Positions 25,596 to 35,590 of a stretch of 64,000 nucleotides of DNA are shown piece after piece; position 1 is the first letter of the stretch, and each line of letters begins with the position of its first letter. The stretch is taken from positions 24,056,815 through 24,120,814 of the forward strand of contig NW_022098007.1 of the NCBI RefSeq assembly GCF_002288925.2, written 5' to 3'. This stretch comes from Delphinapterus leucas. Taxonomy: Eukaryota; Chordata; Mammalia; Artiodactyla; Monodontidae. The notes under the pieces are model-generated. The model saw nothing but the letters and a program-made list of their open reading frames with translations. It did not search any database and was not told where the DNA came from. Position numbers and translations under genes: made by a program.

Positions 25596-26036
25596 CTAAA
25601 TTCCTGCTGTAACTATTTGGACAAAGTTAAACAAATTGATTAACCCTTCTCCAGCTGCATTGAAATTACCATCTACTTCAGTTGGATGTGCAGACTTGTT
25701 GGAGGCAAACTCATGAACAGAGGTTAGTATAGTGCCCAAAGTTTTAATGTATTTGGCAACTGCTAGTTCTTTTAGAGCACTTATAGATTCTCTCACCTGG
25801 GCAGACACCTGGAATGGCCTACCATGCAATATTTCAAAAGGGCTTAATTTAAGCTTGCTTCTTAGAAGGAGACACTGATCAATATCAGAGCAACTGGCAA
25901 GGCCTTATCCCAAGTTAAGTTACTATTCATTTTCTTGGTTTTTTCTGTTGACTGTGGGCTCCAGGATGAATGTAGTTCCAATGGCTTAATCCAAATCAGG
26001 GGATAATTTCCTTAAGGAGGGCTTTAACCAATTAGG
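25596..26036 (-). pseudogene. Provirus integrase C-terminal part, broken
   Basis: On the minus strand this shows the gammaretroviral integrase region with PQS and then the conserved SPFEILHGRPFQ-like stretch, with a stop and frameshifts upstream. The longest open piece is 77 codons (25829-25596). Integrase joins viral DNA to the chromosome; this remnant lacks the core catalytic part. It starts directly at the 3' edge of the EEF1A1 segment. Confidence 0.7.
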
Positions 26037-26880
26037 TACTGATTTTAAAAACTAATAACTTTGCCACACACAAAACAAATGGTCCCCAAAACATTCTCCT
26101 TTCCTTCTGAAGATTTTATGATGCATTGTTATCATTAACCAGTCTTTTACTATTAAACTTAAATGACCAATTAAAACAAACAGTTCTGAGACCATTCTTC
26201 CACCACTGATTAAGACTGGGATGGCAAGTATTGGGGATAATATTCATTTAGACTTCTGAGATTTCTGGGAAGACTTGGTGACCTTGCCAGCTTCAGCTGC
26301 CTTCTTGTCCACTGCTTTCACACCCACAGCAACTGTCTGGCTCATGTCACGAACTGCAAAAATGGCCCAGAGGACAGTCAGTCTCAACACACATGGGCTT
26401 GCCAGGAACCATATCAACAATGGCAGCATCACCAGTTTTCGAGAATTTGGGGCCATCTTCCAGCTTTTCCCCATAACAATCAATCTTCTTCAGCTCAGCA
26501 AACTTGCAAGCAATGTGAGCTGTGTGACAACCCAGCACAGGTGCATATCCAGCACTGATTTGGCCTGGATCGTTCAAGTAATCTCTTGAGCTGTGCAGCC
26601 AGCTGCTTCCATCAGTGGTCATTTTTACTGTCACCAGCCACATTGCCACAACGAATATCTTTGACAGATATGTCCTTGACATTGAAGCCCACATTGTCCC
26701 CAGGAAGGGCTTTACTCAAAGGTTCATGGTACATTTCAACAGACTTTAGTTCAGTTGTAATATTGACTGGAGCAAAGGTGATCACCATGCCAGGTTTGAG
26801 AATACCAGTCTCCACTCAACCCACAGGGACAGTACCAATACCACCAATTTTGTAGACGTCCTGGAGGGGCAGACACAAGG
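26037..26880 (-). pseudogene. EEF1A1: EEF1A1 mRNA segment (3' coding part plus 3'UTR) inside the provirus
   Basis: Elongation factor 1-alpha delivers aminoacyl-tRNA to the ribosome. The minus strand shows its C-terminal third in pieces: LPLQDVYKIGG-like sequence near 26870, [18 protein letters not shown] (26815-26750), a [17 protein letters not shown] part, [14 protein letters not shown] (near 26420), and the lysine-rich end over 26290-26240. About 200 bases of the EEF1A1 3'UTR follow, to about 26037. Frames are shifted several times. No introns are present, so it derives from mRNA. It is truncated at both ends, has no poly(A) tail, and lies in the same orientation as the provirus, between the RT start and integrase. 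Stops and frameshifts rule out function. Confidence 0.9.
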
Positions 26881-26907
26881 AATACACTGGCTAGGAATAC
26901 ACTGGCT
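26878..26907. repeat. 15-bp tandem duplication at the EEF1A1 junction
   Basis: AGGAATACACTGGCT occurs twice head to tail at 26878-26892 and 26893-26907, exactly where EEF1A1 similarity stops and retroviral pol begins. Confidence 0.9.
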
Positions 26908-27262
26908 GGTAGTGACAAGTCAATCTGTGGGAGAAGTGTTCCTCTTGCCTCAGATGATGTTGTTTTAGATTAGGTGTCCCAGCATCCCTTTTTAATGGGA
27001 TTACTATTGGCCATGTGTTTTTGGCCTTCCCTGGGCTGCTGTTAATACACACTTCTGGTCTTACCCTTTTGTAGACCTTGAGGGTGGGGGAGAGCTCTGT
27101 TTCCTTTCCTGGAGTTTTCATGAACACCATCAGTAGGCTTAAAGTGTGTTCTGGTGGGACTCTGTCAAGCTGTTCTGGTGAAAAACTTTAGGGTGAAGTC
27201 TATCAAAAAGTTAATCAGCTCATTCTCCACTGTCAATTTTACTGGGGGCTCCTGTGGGGAAT
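26890..27262 (-). pseudogene. Provirus protease remnant and RT N-terminus
   Basis: The protease start is recognisable as EPPVKLTVENELINFLID (27260-27196, minus strand), but the sequence then diverges before the catalytic triplet can be read. A second frame (27130-26891) shows the beginning of reverse transcriptase, with PGKAKN, PIVIPLK and LKQHHLRQEE at family-like spacing. The rest of RT and RNase H is absent and replaced by EEF1A1. Confidence 0.7.
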
Positions 27263-27264
27263 TA

Positions 27265-27960
27265 GTTGCCTCAAGTCCAAGGGAGCCCCTGGGCCTCTTC
27301 ATTCTTCAGAATCTTCCTCTTTCTACCATATGAGAGGTTCTTGTCTTTTATTTTCTTCTTATGTTTCAGCCTAGGGCAATCTGTTCTCCAATGTTCTTCC
27401 TCCTTACAGAAGCACATTGTTCCTTCCCCAATAGTGGCTTACCTCTCTTCGGTTACTCAGCGTCCAGGAATCCAATACCACTGCCAAAATGTGGTGTTTC
27501 ATTTTGCATCTTCTTTCTTCTGTTGCTGCTCCCTGTTGAACACTTTAAAAGCAACATCTACCAATTGATAAGGATTTATTCCAAGTGCACCGTCTAATTT
27601 TTGCAACTTTCACCTGATATCTGAGGCACTTTGCCCAAAATAAAGGTCAAATTTACCATTCTAATATTTTAGGGGGCTTCAGAATCTGCATTAAGATGCT
27701 GTCTGTAGGCCTGATAAGACCTCTCTGACTTTTTGGAAAGGATTTTTATTTTGAGTCTCTTGAATTTTGTTCAAACTCTTTTGCTTTGGTTCCCCTTTTC
27801 AAAGCCCTGCCAAGATGCACTAATAAGTAGTGCTCTAATAAGGGCATTCTTCCCTCATTGGGATCCTAATTTTGTTCAGCTGGGTACTGCCAAGTGGGCT
27901 TCAGGTGTAGAGGATCCTCCCTATAAAGGAGGGTTGCAATCTTTCCAATTAAAATGCCTG
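27265..27960 (-). pseudogene. Provirus gag, capsid C-terminus and nucleocapsid, broken
   Basis: In reverse, the capsid end reads in shifting frames: VREVLSGLQ, LGKVPQISGESC, and NPYQLVDVAFKVFNREQQQ. The single retroviral zinc knuckle follows at 27419-27374. Its Cys-Cys-His-Cys order is recognisable only across a one-base deletion between the first two cysteines. A lysine-rich tail follows. Gag normally builds the particle; stops make this copy dead. Confidence 0.75.
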
Positions 27961-28517
27961 AGAAACCCATCTGGCTGATTATTTGCATTTAGCCCCCTAT
28001 GTGAGATAACGGCAATGGAAATTACCTTGCCCTGGGAGTGGCTCCTGGCCCAAATTGGGTGCCCTGTCGGGTCTCAAATTATGATACCAGACCAATTCCC
28101 TGTGACCCAGAAACTAACACAGGATTTTCTAATTGAGCCCTAGAAGGAGGGAAAGTCCCGAGCTCAGCCGGACGAGTTAAGATTTGAAGAAACATACCCT
28201 CAGTCTCATTACATTTTCTTATTTTCCCTGATGTAATAGCACACATGCTGGCACACAAAGGATTTCATCGTTCTTCCCCACTTCTTCACAACTAGTTATA
28301 GAGTTATTCAAAAGCCACTGTAAAACCATGAATACCAATTGATCATCTCTAACCATTAAAAGGAAGCCTTTTTGCTTTGGCATCAACCAACCAGGATTGC
28401 AATGCAATTGAAAAGAAACTTGGTTACTGCTGTGACATAAAACATTTTAAGATAATTACTAAAATTATGACTGATCATTTACCAGGATACATCAGCATTT
28501 TAGGAGTTCCATATAGT

Positions 28518-28849
28518 CTTTTAAAATAAATTTTAATTAATTTATTTTATTTTTGGCTGTGTTGGGTCTTTGCTGCATGCAGGCTTTCTTTAGTTGTGGC
28601 AAGCGGGGGCTACCCTTCGTTGTAGTGTATGGGCTTCTGATTGCCATGGCTTCTCTTGTTGCAGAGCACAGGCTCTAGGCGTGCGGGCTCAGTAGCTGTG
28701 GTTCTCAGGCTATAGAGCACAGGCTCAGTAGTTGTGGCCCATGGGCTTAGTTGCTCCGTGGCATGTGGGATCTTCCCGGACCAGGGCTCGAACTCATGTC
28801 CCCTGCCTTGGCAGGTGGATTCTTAACCACTGTGCCACCAGGGAAGCCC
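28518..28849 (-). mobile_element. CHR-1 SINE inside the provirus
   Basis: This is a reversed CHR-1 with an AT-rich tail, GTGTTGGGTCTT and an ending CACCAGGGAAGCCC. A perfect 16-bp target duplication AGGAGTTCCATATAGT flanks it (28502-28517 and 28850-28865). It post-dates the provirus. Confidence 0.95.
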
Positions 28850-29807
28850 AGGAGTTCCATATAGTTTCTAGAATGTGTATATTAATGTTTACCCATATGA
28901 TACAATCTAAGAAATGTTATCACCATTTATTTGATAATGCTTCCCACATAATTTAATATACCAAATAAGCCTAATTAGTTTAATATTCCTCTCAGCAATA
29001 GAAAGAAAGCAATCTGAGGTGTTCCAGGGACCCTTTGGAAAACCTCAAATTTAGCTAGAGGTCGAATGAACTTCATTTAGAATTTGATCTTTGGGAAGTT
29101 TGTCAAAAATATCAAAAAGTTTTAACCAGTGATAATAAAAGATCAATGGCAAATACAGATCACTTAAAGAAATTCACAATTACCAAAAGCAGTTCAATAT
29201 TTTAAGAAAACTTTGTCCTCTTAGAGAACCAAATTCAGGCTTTGTACCACTTTACCTTTAAAATTCATTTTCTAGTTTGAAATTCATTTTCTAAATTAAG
29301 TTCAGTCTTATCTTAGCCCATCCTGACCACACACACAACTCTTTCAGTTTTCCTTCTCCACAAACCTTCCACAATTTTCTGTATCCATATTATATCCATA
29401 TTAGTCTGTTCCCCACTTTCTTTTCCATTCAGAAACAACCAGCTCTAGGACAGAAACACCTTTTCCCCTTTGACAAAAATGCATTTCATTCCTCATACCT
29501 TGTTTGCTGAAAACACACATCCTACATCTTTGCATACTAAAATATTTCCCTTATAATTCTTAACCTTAAAACTTTAATCTCTAGTGAAAACCAAGAAGCA
29601 AGTAATTATAAACTGTCATACTAGCATTTCCTGATTGACAACTTATGCTTTAGTCATCCTCCCTCAAGGAGGCAAAGGTAGGTAAACTTAGACCTGCCCA
29701 GCAATTAATGTTCTAATATTTTATCCTATTTGCAATGACCCAGAGAGTCAATGCATTCTCTCCATTTAACTTAGTTTAAAGTTATGAAAATCTAGAGAGA
29801 CTATTTT

Positions 29808-30172
29808 TAGCACAGGGAGACCAGCTCAGTGCTTTGTGACCACCTAGAGGGGTGGGATAGGGAGGGTGGGAGGGAGACGCAAGAGGGAGGGGATATGGAG
29901 ATATATGTATACATATAGCTGATTCACTTTGTTATACAGCAGAAACTAACACAACAATGTAAAGCAATTATACTCCAATAAAGATGTTAATAAATAAATT
30001 TAAAAAGGAGAAATAAAAATTCAAAATAAAGAAATACAGTGCATTTATTTTAATGATTGTATTTTTCTCCATATACAAACCCTACTTATGACATAATACC
30101 TTGTGATGTAAGGCTAGTAGATAGTCAATACATTTTTATTGTTTAAAAAAAATAAAATATATAAATAAAAGA
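29808..30172 (+). mobile_element. 5'-truncated L1 3' end with 3' transduction
   Basis: The left 190 bases are a plus-strand L1 3'UTR ending in CCAATAAAGATGTTAATAAA and an A-rich run. About 140 bases of non-L1 sequence follow (30010-30147), then a second A-rich tail. Identical 14-bp repeats AGAGAGACTATTTT enclose the whole unit (29794-29807 and 30173-30186). This is the signature of read-through past the L1 poly(A) site, carrying flanking DNA from a source locus. Confidence 0.85.
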
Positions 30173-31099
30173 AGAGAGACTATTTTAGATAGACATTCCC
30201 AAAACATAATTATTCCTATAGAGTTTACCTAAAACTCTTACCTCATTTACCTCTATTTTATTTACTTAAAACCTTTGTCATATTGTTACTTTTCTTGCTG
30301 ACTAACTTTGTAACAGGAATAAGTCTTATTTGATTTCTAGTAAACCTAGGTACAATAAAAGTATTACACTTAATGTTGATAACTCTAAAGACATTACTAT
30401 ATTAATCAAACCAACAGGTTTAAGCTAAATTTAATACAAAATATTAATTCAATACTGAATATTTCCTAGATCACATGAACCCAAGATTAATTCTGGCCAG
30501 TTTCTTTTATATATGAGTATTTATGTAAGTGCTTAATTTCCTTTAGGCCAGTTAAACAGAGCTCTTTTACAAATTAATTTTGGCAATGCCACACATCTAT
30601 AACATGTACAAACACACAAACACAGGGACCTCATAGTTCCCACTCCAAAATTTCAGCCATGAGTCAGGTACAACATTGTAAAACCCATCAGTTACAAAAG
30701 AGGTTGGATTCAAACTGGGTTTCTGGCAGATGGGACAAATCAAGGTCACCTGTCTAGATGGCTAAGCCCTTTCTACTAATATTTATGGAAAATACACTTC
30801 TATTTCTATTTGTAGCTTTTGGTGATTTTAGGAAACAACTGGAACCTTCCTTTTCTTCCTGGGAATGTCCCACTCTTGGACAAGAAGTTTTTTTTTCTGT
30901 TCCTTTCCTCCATTTGACATCATAAAAATTTTAAATATCACAAAACTGATTTGGCTGTAAATGGAGAAACAGCACCAAACAAAATGTAACAAAAAACCCA
31001 AAGGACAAACAGAAAACCCTAAATAAACCCTCAAGTTTAGTCTTGGGTTTTTACATATACCAACGACACAAGAGACCATAAATGACATAACTAACACAG

Positions 31100-31302
31100 C
31101 AAGGATAGCAGTACATGGTGCACAGGGTCCCAGGATAAACCTGCCTAAACCCCTTGTGGAGATCCTAACAGGTACTGTGGCCACACATTGTTACAATAAA
31201 ATATCATCTTCCTCTCACCCATGGGTTTATAGCTGTGATCAGAGCACTTATCCAAAATGCACCTCAGAGGACTTTCTTTAGGGATAGTTGAAACATTCCC
31301 TA
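31100..31302 (-). pseudogene. Provirus gag matrix start, broken
   Basis: The minus strand shows a gammaretrovirus-like matrix N-terminus with PKESPLRCILDKCSDHS and then MIFYCNNVWPQYLLG. The expected initiator in front of the Gly-Asn myristoylation site is ATA rather than ATG, so initiation is lost. The reading frame ends shortly after. The leader between this and the primer site is about 400 bases. Confidence 0.72.
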
Positions 31303-31713
31303 TTTTTAGAGACAGAAATTCAAGACAAACAAAACACAAGCTGCACACACAAATGCTAGCATCCAAAGAAACAAACGAACCAGTTCACAAATCAGGTAGA
31401 AGTCCAACAACTCTCTCCTCTCTCCAACAGGATACCCCACTCAAATACAAAACAAATTGGCTTATTCTGGAGAAAAAACCCCAAACAGAAGGAAATAACG
31501 TTTCTGGCTGTACACACTGGAGTGACTTACCCTACTCTGTGGAGCCTGTTGCCTCCCAAATGTCAATTTCTTGCTCCAACTGCCTAGTGCTGGGGCAGCC
31601 GGTGCTGCTTTGGGGAATTTTGAAGGGATGATCTTCAGGACAAGTAGTCCTGGCAGTTGCTCAGGCCTTATCCCAAAATTCCCTAACTAGGGCCAGCTGG
31701 CCCTGAGCAGCAA

Positions 31714-31734
31714 GGCTCCTGGCTGGCTGTACCA
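31714..31734 (-). promoter_or_regulatory. Primer binding site, tRNA-Arg-like
   Basis: Five bases inside the 5' LTR edge, the minus strand reads TGGTACAGCCAGCCAGGAG. The AGCCAGCCAGGAG part is complementary to the 3' region of tRNA-Arg(ACG) as I recall it; the bases after TGG differ by a small change. This is the site where minus-strand DNA synthesis starts. Confidence 0.65.
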
Positions 31735-31739
31735 AAATT

Positions 31740-32175
31740 TGTTACCAAGTCTATGCTCCTACTGCTCACTGCACAACAGGCCAATAAACAGATGAACTGT
31801 TGGGGCAAAGAATAATGACTTTATTCAAAAAGCCAGCAGACTGAGACGATGGTGACTTATGTCCCAAAAAACCATCTTGCCTGAGTTAGAATTCAGGTTT
31901 CTTTTATGCTAAAAGGGGAGGGAGTGAAGTCAAACATTTCCTGATTCCGGTCAGCCTCTGGAGGGGATGTGTTAATTTCTTCCCTTCCTGCAGTCATTCA
32001 CAGGTGGGCCTGGTCAGGATGTTTCCTGTGAGCTAAACAAAGGTATTTTAGTTAAAGCTCATTAACTGGAAGGCGGGGTTCCCAGAGATGGGCTATAATG
32101 TATAATTTAAGCTTACAGGCAACATCCCTTTAGTGATTAACTTGTAATAGAATACAAAGGTTCTTCCCTGTTACA
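31740..32175 (-). repeat. 5' LTR of the provirus
   Basis: These 436 bases align along their whole length with the 3' LTR at 24960, with TG...CA termini. They include a short insertion relative to it (AATTTCTTCCCTT near 31975). The AATAAA signal is on the minus strand near 31817-31823. TTAT follows at 32176-32179. Confidence 0.9.
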
Positions 32176-32315
32176 TTATTATTGGGGGAGTGGAAGGTAC
32201 AAACTATTGGGTGTAAGATAGGCTCAAGAATGTTATTGTACAACATGGGGGAATATAGCCAATATTTTGTAATAACTATAAAGTAACATTTTAAAATTGT
32301 ATAAAATTAAAAAAA
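32176..32315 (+). mobile_element. Old L1 3' end fragment, plus strand
   Basis: The segment with GGTACAAACTATTGGGTGTA and GGGAATATAGCCAATATTTT matches the 3' end of older L1 families. It abuts the 5' LTR, while the other provirus flank is a minus-strand L1. Confidence 0.6.
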
Positions 32316-32329
32316 ATGTTATTTACCCA

Positions 32330-33290
32330 CCACTGGCCTCATGTAAGATATGAATCTTGCCAATCAGAACAGCCAGAGGTTCTGGGTGTCTCAAAAACCT
32401 TTGTGCTTGTTCAAACCACCATCTTTGTTCTTAGTGGCCCCAGGAAATTAGGATATGCCAAGTCCCATCAGTGTCCCAAGACAGGTAAGACAGAAGCCAG
32501 TCCCTTGAGTAGCAGCTAGAAATGTCAGGGTGCTAGATGTGTGGTCCAATTCCTTCTCTTCTCATGGAGAAGCTGGGAGCTGGAGTTTATCACCCACTCA
32601 CTCTGCACTCTGCTAGAGAGAGTATCTATTACAAATACTTACACTCTCGTTCAGACCACACACTATTTTAACTTGTTGTTTTGCTTTTGATCACGCCCAG
32701 GGGCCTAGCGAATTCTAGGTTGTGTCAGCTCTCAGAGACAGGTGGGTTAGCTGGAGGGCTGGTTCTCTCTCTTGAACAAGCTAGGCTGAGGAGGTATAGG
32801 AAGTGCCCACCCAGCTGTTTAAATTCCCAGAAGACTAACGATTATTGATTAAAGCCACCTCTTAGTTCTCCGTGGTCCCAGGAGACTAGCAAATGCTGGG
32901 CCCTGTCAACTCTCAGAGATAGGCTAGTTAGAAGCCAGTCCCTATGGTACAGATATAAAGGCTGGGGCACTAGATATGTGGTCCAACTCCTTCTAGGTTT
33001 TATCACTGGCGGTGGTTGGAGAAGGCACATGAAGTGCCCACATGCCTGTTTGGGCTCCTGGAAGACTATTAATTGCCTGTTCTATCAGCTCCTGGATGTA
33101 GGCTAATAAGAAGCCTGACCTTCAGCCAGCAGCTGAAAATGCAGGGACATTAGGCAGTCAAATCTCTTCCAGGGAGAAACTGGAAGCTGGGCATTTTTGC
33201 CTCTTGTTCAGCACTGAGTCCAGGGGGATAACTGTGGGAAGTGCTTATTCCAGATTAGTCATTAGCTGTATGAGCTTCTGGTCCTCCATT
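32330..33290 (+). repeat. Diverged tandem monomers, probably an old L1 5'UTR
   Basis: Blocks of about 200-300 bases repeat with similar order: CTCAGAGA(C/T)AGG, GAAGCCAGTCCC, AGCAGCTAGAAATG or AGCAGCTGAAAATG, and GTGGTCCAA(T/C)TCCTTCT. Examples are near 32480-32560, 32910-32995 and 33080-33175. They resemble, in opposite orientation, the monomers at 12190-13590. No gene is visible. Confidence 0.4.
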
Positions 33291-33525
33291 TCTCCCTCCT
33301 CATTCCTTCTCATGTTCTATGAGTAGTGAGAAGATTATGGACGTATAAGTGAATTGCCTTAGAGACTGTCATGGAAAAGACATTCTACACACTCAAGACC
33401 TTACTATAAGAGAAAGCTGAGCTGTAAAACTAAGAATAGTGAAATTATATCATCATCTATTAATCCAAAGTTGCTTCTGAAGGGCCACATGTCCCAGGGA
33501 GAAGAAGAAAGAGGAATACCATTGA

Positions 33526-33740
33526 TGCTTGAACAATACAGGGGTTAGGGTCACTGACCCTCTGTGCAGTCAAAAGTCAGTGTATAACTTTTAGTCAGCC
33601 CTCAGTATCTGAGATTCTGCATCCAAGGATTCAACCAACTGAAGATTGTATGGTACTCTAGTACATATTTATTGAAAAGTATCTTCCTGAAAGTGGACCT
33701 GTGCAGTTCAAACCCATGTTGTTCAAAGGTTAACTGTTAA
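33526..33740. mobile_element. Short DNA transposon, Tigger-like
   Basis: The ends are inverted relative to each other: TTGAACAATACAGGGGTTAG at left and a reverse-complement match (TTTGAACTGCAC...TTGAACAAC) at right. The interior, with CCTCTGTGCAGTCAAAA, matches non-autonomous TcMar-Tigger (MER8-type) elements as I recall them. There is no transposase. Confidence 0.6.
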
Positions 33741-33864
33741 CCCTTTATAAGCAAACTTTCCTCTACACTGCTTCATTATACAAAGACAAAATTAAGAACT
33801 ATAACCATGAACCCTTATCAGTGGTCTTCAACTTATGTCAGGAGGAAAGCCAGATTAAAATTTA

Positions 33865-34155
33865 CCTAACATTGATTGACTATTCACTGTGTACAAGTGA
33901 TTCTCCTAGGCTTTTTTTTTTTTAGCTCATTTAACAAAGCTCACACATCAATGATAAGGGTTTCTAGAAAGTGGAGTCATAACAGACAATTAATTTTGGT
34001 TCTGGTCCATTGCCTCCAGGCCTTTATATTAACACTTAATTTGCTCTCAGATTTTAAATCAAAGGACTGCTCCTCCCTGTCTCGAGTCTAACCTACAAGC
34101 AGGTTAGTACTATCATCCCAACTTTTCAACATTAATATTGGAAATACTGAAGCAT
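33865..34155 (+). mobile_element. MIR-like SINE, interrupted
   Basis: The pieces TATTCACTGTGTACAAGTG...AGCTCATTTAACAAAGCTCA and GGTTAGTACTATCATCCCAA follow MIR order, but about 130 unrelated bases separate them. Another MIR-like core (TTTTGCAGATAGAGAAAGCA) lies at about 34440-34540. Confidence 0.4.
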
Positions 34156-34619
34156 GATTTGGGAGAATGTACAGCTGTCCTTGAGCCTATTCTGATTTGG
34201 AAAACAAAGAAGCCCTTGCTTCTCCCTGAAACCAAGAGGACTTGAGTTAAACCTTGACTTTTTTATGGGCTACAGCAGGAAGAGCAAGGAAGACCTTAGG
34301 AACTAAGCCATTGGCTTCTGCAGTCCCTTCTGGGGTTACTGAAAGGGTTCTTGGTCTCAACTAGGACAGTGCCTGGTTGTGGGCAGAACAAGGTTTTGAT
34401 AAAATTCAAGTGTTGGATAAGTCCTTGGAAATCATCTTATTTCCCCACCTTCAGCCTGTTTTGCAGATAGAGAAAGCAAATCCCAGAGAGAGCATATACA
34501 GTTCTAAGAGGAAGCTGATCACCCATCATAGTCACTGAGTGGGCATAGTAATGCTCTGTGCAAAGGCATAAAGTAACACTGCCCCTTTAAAAGTAATGTT
34601 TATGTTTTCTTCTCTAATA

Positions 34620-35590
34620 TTGAGAAATATAAAGAAAAAAATAGTCCATAATTTCACTGTCCAGTTGATTCTTCCACCCACTGTCATTTTTTACTAAGTA
34701 AAAATAATGTATGAACATGGTTAAAATACAGAAATATTACAAAAAGAAAAGTAAAAACCACCTTCCCCTAAAGTTCCTCTCTTCAGAAATGACCACTGTT
34801 AACAGTTTCTTTTGATTCCTTGGAAAGAAAATATGCATATACGTGGATTTTTGTTTCTGCATATTGTCTTATACATTTTTATTTATATAAAGGAAAATAC
34901 TATGCATACAGCTATGTGTCTTACTGAATCACTTCATTTATCTTGGAGATCCTTCTATACCATGATATACTGGTATATGTCAAAAACTCTGTTTTTTTTT
35001 TTTTTTTTTTGCGGTACGAGGGCCTCTCACTGTTGTGGCCTCTCCCGTTGCGGAGCACAGGCTCTGGACGTGCAGGCTCAGCGGCCATGGCTCACGGGCC
35101 CAGCCGCTCCGCAGCATGTGGGATCCTCCCGGACCGGGGCACGAACCCACATCCCCTGCATCGGCAGGCGGACCTTCAACCACTGCTCCACCAGGGAAGC
35201 CCAAAAACTCTGTTTTTATTTTTATTTATTTTTTTAAAAAACTCTGTTTTTAATTGGCAGTTTTGTGTTTAATCATGTAGACATATTGAGTCATTTAACT
35301 GTGCCTTTACTGATGGATGCCATGTTTCTATTTCTTTGCTATTACAAACTGATTCAATGAACATCTTTGTCCATATACCTTGGGGCACTTTTGCAAGTAT
35401 AGCCAGAACCTAGAAGATTGCCTGTCACATCGTAGGCATTCAGATATTTGTTGAATGAACATCCATAGAGATTTTTAGCAATAAGAAATGCTGAGTGAAA
35501 GGTATATGCATTTGATATTTTCACATTGCCAAGATTCCCTCCAGAAAGAGTTCTTCAATTTACACTCCCAGCAAGTGTTTGAATGCCCAG
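34620..35590 (-). mobile_element. Very old L1 3' region, minus strand
   Basis: The region ends with TTTACACTCCCAGCAAGTGT and includes a degenerate GATGGATGCCATGTTTCTAT stretch, echoing the ORF2 C-terminal DNA seen in younger copies. It is interrupted by a CHR-2 SINE and by a short MIR-like tail near 35400-35460 (CGTAGGCATTCAGATATTTG). No open frame survives. Confidence 0.5.
34997..35202 (-). mobile_element. CHR-2 SINE
   Basis: The element runs from a T tract through GCGGTACGAGGGCC and GGCCATGGCTCACGGG to CCACCAGGGAAGCCC. The target duplication AAAAACTCTGTTTTT flanks it, and a third copy of the same 15-mer follows about 20 bases later. Confidence 0.92.

Larger units (their letters stand above)
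24960..32175 (-). mobile_element. Defective class I (gammaretrovirus-like) endogenous provirus
   Basis: Two direct LTRs bound the element, which reads on the minus strand. In sense order it has the 5' LTR, a tRNA-Arg-like primer site, the gag start, a gap with later insertions, gag capsid/nucleocapsid, a short protease piece, the RT N-terminus, an EEF1A1 mRNA segment, an integrase part, and the 3' LTR. No envelope gene is visible. Flanks read TTAT on both sides, matching the 4-bp duplication typical of gammaretroviruses. The LTRs differ at roughly one position in eight by eye, so it is old. All reading frames are broken. Later insertions are a CHR-1 SINE (28518-28849) and an L1 3' end (29808-30172). 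Confidence 0.85.

Noticed and set aside
26244..26815. Functional EEF1A1 retrogene
   Set aside because: It lacks two thirds of the 5' coding region, is split over several frames and has stops.
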